A stretch of 64,000 bases of DNA, taken from positions 682,001 to 746,000 of the forward strand of contig JAVRFV010002354.1 in the NCBI GenBank assembly GCA_032716605.1. Direction: 5' to 3'. Below are positions 59,965 to 64,000 of the stretch, piece after piece. Every line of letters begins with the position of its first letter. Position 1 is the stretch's first letter. The DNA comes from Paralithodes platypus. Its lineage: Eukaryota; Arthropoda; Malacostraca; Decapoda; Lithodidae. Made by a program: the position numbers and the translations under genes. The notes beneath the pieces are model-generated. The model was not told where the DNA came from. It made no database searches and saw only the letters and a list, made by a program, of their open reading frames with translations.

Positions 59965-60259
59965 CCTCTCCGCGGCGCACAGGGGGTTTTCTACAGGGTA
60001 AGACTGTGCGCACCTATGATGATTTTGGGACCTATTGCCAATTTCGATAAAAAGTACATCATCGTGTAGGGAATGTTTGCGTGCATCGGCCCATATATAT
60101 TTGACCCCCCAAAAAATGTCTGGGGGGGGTAGGGGAACGGTCCGTAGTTGAAAAATGTGGAGCGAATGGCACCGCGCGGCTAGATTGTCATCGAGCGGCG
60201 AGATTTCCCTGCCGAATATTTACGCGCGCAGGGGATAGAAGGAGAGGGAGGAGGGGGTG

Positions 60260-60830
60260 GGTTACCGCGTATTATCACGTATATCTCCTTTTTCGAGCCC
60301 TTTTAGGCTATTTAGAGTATGTATACATGTGTAGGGCACCCATATAACAATGAATATGCCTCATAGTGACCAAAAATTGCAATATATAAGGGAATTATAA
60401 GAGAATATTTAGGCGGGAATGAAGATGTGTTGGAGGTTTGGCGGCAATTTATGAGCTGAGAGTGTGGTTTACGCCATACATATCACGTATATCTTGTACG
60501 TAGAGCACTGTCACGCTATAATACAGACTTGTACGTATGTATACGTGCCATATATCAAAATATATACCGCATATAAACCAATTCATGCGATATTTACGCA
60601 CATTATCAATGAGTTTCTATGCGTGAACCAAGGTGTGAGTGAGTTGTGGTGGGAATGAAAGGGGGAGAGGGTGTGTTACACCATAAATATCACGTCAATC
60701 TTGTATTTAGAGCACTCTCATGCTATAATAAAGACGTGTACATATGTAGGCGTCCCATATAACAAGGAATATACCGCATATAGCCCAATTGATGCGATAT
60801 TTACGCAAATTGTGAATGTGTTTCTAGCAG
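60260..60830. repeat. Diverged ~205-bp tandem repeat, 3 units
   Basis: Units start near 60260, 60465 and 60673 with TTACCGCGTATTATCACG, TTTACGCCATACATATCACG and GTTACACCATAAATATCACG, and share GAGCACT-CACGCTATAAT and ATGCGATATTTACGC-type phrases between units 2 and 3. It lies in the 3' region of piggyBac-3. Confidence 0.7.
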
Positions 60831-61066
60831 ACGGAAGCCTGAAAGGGGGGGTTGGGGGTGGGTGGGTGGGAGGGAGGCATGCAGGGGTGCAGTGAGTGAG
60901 TGAGTCGTGGAGAGATGGAAGTCAGGCAGATCTCTAGATAGATAACCAGCTTAGTGATAATTGTGGAGGCGCCCCAGGCGTATTGATGTTTGGTATTTTG
61001 ACCCTTATGTCTACCAGATGGCTGGTGTTCGTTGCCATCAACAGGTCTACAATAACATGAGTCAGG

Positions 61067-61107
<41 letters not shown>

Positions 61108-61910
61108 TGAGACATGCGTATGTCGTACATATAAATGGACTTCAGAATTGCATTTTTATGCAAGCAGACATTGCATTTTAGACACATGTGAAGTACCACA
61201 GAAACATGTAGGCCATTGACTGTAAATAAAGTACTATATTTATAGACCACCAGCGACGGTGCTGAGTCAACACAGGCAGATTGCCTGTTGTGATAGAGGG
61301 CTAAATATAGACTGGTGTCTCCTTACACCTGCGAAAGGGTAGATTGCCACCAGAGAAACGTTTACTTATTTATTTCGAAGTAATATGCAATCTAAATGTA
61401 TATTCGAGACCTACTGCAATTATTTGTATGACAGTCATGACTATGTATAATCCAATATACGCGCGTAGGCGAGACATAAGAAAGCTGGTTGAGCAATTTT
61501 CGACACCCACACAGTTATTATTCATTTTTATTTACAATATTATACAATACAAATGTATTTGTGAAGAGTATTTTATCCATTATTGTATTTATACCAATTT
61601 TGTTCCCAGACAGAGCTGATGTAGCTGGAGAATCAAGGAGCGGCAAGGGTCACCTCGTGACCGCCTGACCGTGTGAAAATGAGTGGAGTCACACTGAGAG
61701 GGGCAATTTTGCTGAGTGTTTGGGCAATTTTTGACAGAATAAAGTTATATAATTACTAATTCTTGACAGAGACAAACTATTATAAACCTTGGCATGATAT
61801 AATTGATAATCCCATCAATTTACAAACGTAAATTGGTGGGATAATTCATTTTTTTTTGTATATTGTCATTTCGATTGTAGACACGAAGTTTTGAGTGATA
61901 TTTGGTATGA

Positions 61911-61990
61911 GCTCCTGTGGCATGGTTGGTAAGGTCGCGGACTGGAAAACTCAAAGTGTCGTAGGGTAGTGGGATCGAATCCAGGAGGGG
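61911..61990 (+). other. tRNA-like (SINE relic) sequence, second copy
   Basis: Same module as 54000-54075: box A TGGCATGGTTGGTAAGG (61918 on), box B GGATCGAATCC (61972-61982), GCTCCTG start and CCAGGAGG close. It is again antisense to the transposase of its host piggyBac copy. Confidence 0.55.
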
Positions 61991-62044
61991 GTTATGGGGA
62001 AGGTTTTATATTGTCTAGAAAAAATTTTATAAATTTTTTTTTTT

Positions 62045-62127
62045 ACAAGATCATGCCATTGTATTCAAACAATATGAAATATTCATAGAATATATCATAT
62101 TGTAAGAATACAATGACATGACCTTGT
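62045..62127. repeat. 83-bp palindrome, second copy
   Basis: Arms ACAAGATCATGCCATTG and CAATGACATGACCTTGT, the counterpart of 53859-53941, in the same relative place within piggyBac-3. Confidence 0.78.
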
Positions 62128-62555
62128 TTTCTTTTTTTCTTTTTTTATTGTTTTATTTTATTATCATAGTAGGTTTGACATGATTTATTGAAACATATTT
62201 ATTTTTGTACAATTCATTTGAGGTAAGAAAATAATTATATACACATTACTTAGGCTAATAACAAACATATATATTGATATACTAAAAAAAATAAGGCATA
62301 TTACATGTAAATCTTTGAAACTTATAAACTAAATAATGAAACATACAATTATATAATGTAAAAGCTATATCACAGGGACATCTTTGGAACTTATACATTA
62401 TATAATATATATGTTACATTATGAGGTAGCGTGATCAATTAGGTCAGGTCAGGTAAGGTAGGGCGCGAGTCCAGGGCAGGGCAGGGCAGGAGGCGAGTCC
62501 AGGGCAGGGCACGGGGCGAGTCCAGGGCAGGGCAGGGCAGGGCAGGGGCCGACAC

Positions 62556-63996
62556 TCAGTAGTTCTTGAAGGTGTGGTAGTCCCTGAAGCAGTCACCCAG
62601 GCAGAGTGCAACTTTGCACTCGGCGCACATTGAGGTGACTCTTTTGGTCACATGGGGTTTCCTCACACTGGAGCTGCAGACGGTGCACTGCACCTGCCTG
62701 TGACGAGTGCCAATCAGCTCGGTGTTGGTTGTGTAGTGTCTTTCGACACCCAGCTGGATGCGGTCAGGAACGTGATCCCCACGCCATGCCGTACGTCTGT
62801 GAGTGGTGGTGCCATACTTCTCCAGGAGTTGGTAGGAGACGTTGTACACGAACTCCCGGAATTTCAGCTTCTGGTTTGGGGCCATATCCTTCTTCACCAA
62901 CCACAAGTTGTAGGCGTTCAGCATCGTTATGTCAACTAGGTGGAGGAAGAGCTTGTGATACCACTTCACAGTCTTCCTCAGACACTCAACACCTGACAGC
63001 TGACAGTCAGACTTGTCCACCAGGCGCATGTTTTTGGTGTAGTCCACTACCATGTCGGGCTTGTAGATTGTCTTCCTGGTTCGGTAGTGGATTTTGCCAG
63101 AATCCACCTGGGCACCTGTGTGGACGGTGGAAAGCAGGTGGACGTCTCGCTTATCCTTCCACTTCAGGGCTATCAGTTTCCCACACTTCTCGAGCTGCTT
63201 GTATTTCTGCCCCTTTCGTCGCCTTCTTCGCACATGCCTCTCGCGGTGTTCCTGGGCCAGGTCGTCTTCTGAAGGTGTGTCACTGGAGGAGGCATCTGTG
63301 AGAGGAATGACATCACCTGTGAACTTTGGCATAAACTTTCTTGTCTTTCTGACAGTCCCACATGACCCCGTTTGGTTGTCATAAAGAAACTGGCAGAGAG
63401 CAGGAGAAGTATACCAGTTGTCAGTGTAGATGATGTGGCCTTTGCCCAGGTAAGGTGCCAACATTTTCCTGACGATGGCACCTGACATGCCCATGGGGTC
63501 ATTGGCAGCGGCTTTCGGTACGTCAATGTCAGTCAAGCACTATTCCAGTTTCACAGTCGCACAACACGAAGAGCTTGATTCCGAACCTATGCCTCTTCAA
63601 GGGGATATACTGCTTGAAAACAAGACGTCCTTTGAAGAGCACGAGCGACTCATCAATCACCAAATTGAGGAAGGGGTAAAAGTATTTCCTATACCTCTCC
63701 AACAACATGGTGAACACATCCCGAACTCTCCATATCCTGTCAATCCTGTTAGGATTTTCGTTGTCTGCAAAGTGCATAAATCTTAGCAGCAACAAAAATC
63801 TGTCACGAGTCATGAACTTATTGAAAGTTGGGGTGGCGATGAGAGGGTCGTGCTTCCAGTAGTGTTGCAACACATGCTTCTTGATCAGAGGCATGAGGAA
63901 CAACAAGGCAAAGAACGTCAGAAATTCTGCCACAGTCGTATCCACCCAGCCTCGTATTCTCGCTTTTGGAGAAAGGACGTCCAATCTGCCAAACAC
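62556..63996 (-). pseudogene. piggyBac transposase 3, frameshifted and partial
   Basis: The C-terminal ~480 residues are in the window: VIDESLVLFKGR in the first frame (63996-63529), then IYTDNWYTSPALC, LVDKSDCQLS and the Cys-rich C-terminus in a second frame (63536-62556). Compared with copies 1 and 2, 20 nt are missing near 63532 between CTGACATTGAC and GTGCTTGAC on the coding strand, flanked by a 2-nt microhomology. This shifts the frame between the first and second catalytic Asp, so it cannot encode an active enzyme. Confidence 0.88.
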
Positions 63997-64000
63997 CCAC

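Larger units (their letters stand above)
59961..64000 (-). mobile_element. piggyBac-3: copy with a preserved 3' end, running off the window
   Basis: The minus-strand 3' terminus lies at TTAA 59961-59964 (plus strand TTAACCTCTCCGCGGCGCAC), inside a LINE-B RT fragment whose intact homologues have TTAAGGAG at this point. The 3' region (59965-62555) includes a 203-208 bp repeat, a tRNA-like segment and a palindrome, but no gene. The 5' part lies beyond 64000. Confidence 0.85.

Overview
The window is eukaryotic genomic DNA that is almost entirely repetitive. No bacterial or phage features are visible. The repeat content suggests an arthropod, most likely a decapod crustacean: a tRNA-derived SINE with the body motif CACCTAGCTGTAAATAGG, very long (CA)n and (CT)n tracts, DIRS, Gypsy, RTE and piggyBac elements packed together, and one intronless protein-kinase-like gene. 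The taxon is an inference; no host marker gene is present.

Layout. 1-7292 holds short TTAA-bounded MITEs with piggyBac-like ends, three tandem arrays (81 bp x3, 108 bp x14, 117 bp x7) and the only host-type gene, a kinase on the minus strand (4382-5506). 7366-17497 is a satellite domain in which a ~125-bp core alternates with (CA)n tracts. Three unrelated non-LTR retrotransposons and two SINEs have inserted there, and LINE-A abuts its edge. SINE-1 shares its 3' tail with neighbouring LINE-2. SINE-2 keeps the same tRNA head but carries a different tail that can fold into a similar hairpin.

17498-25690 is LINE-A (glutamine-rich ORF1, endonuclease, RT), split by a full-length LINE-B (RTE-like, intact 1040-residue ORF) with a 6-bp target duplication. 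25691-32768 is a decayed DIRS retrotransposon (gag, RT/RNase H, tyrosine recombinase), split by LINE-C with a 9-bp duplication. A piggyBac-type MITE follows, itself hit by a young Gypsy element (33329-39170) whose 5' LTR is cut at a TTAA. 39754-40230 is a DIRS gag N-terminus. 40485-49443 is a second Gypsy element, split once inside RT by a LINE-B fragment (11-bp duplication) and once inside its 3' LTR by a 5'-truncated LINE-A relative (6-bp duplication).

50481-64000 is dominated by one piggyBac family: two near-identical copies with intact transposases in inverted orientation (50481-55073 and 55198-58346), a non-autonomous derivative (58567-59340), and a third copy (59961 to the window end) inserted at a TTAA inside a LINE-B fragment.

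How the parts relate: the autonomous LINEs plausibly mobilise the SINEs, and the piggyBac transposase could mobilise the MITE sharing its ends. The CCGGTAC-type TTAA MITEs appear to have seeded several of the tandem arrays. Target duplications and TTAA boundaries allow much of the insertion order to be read directly.
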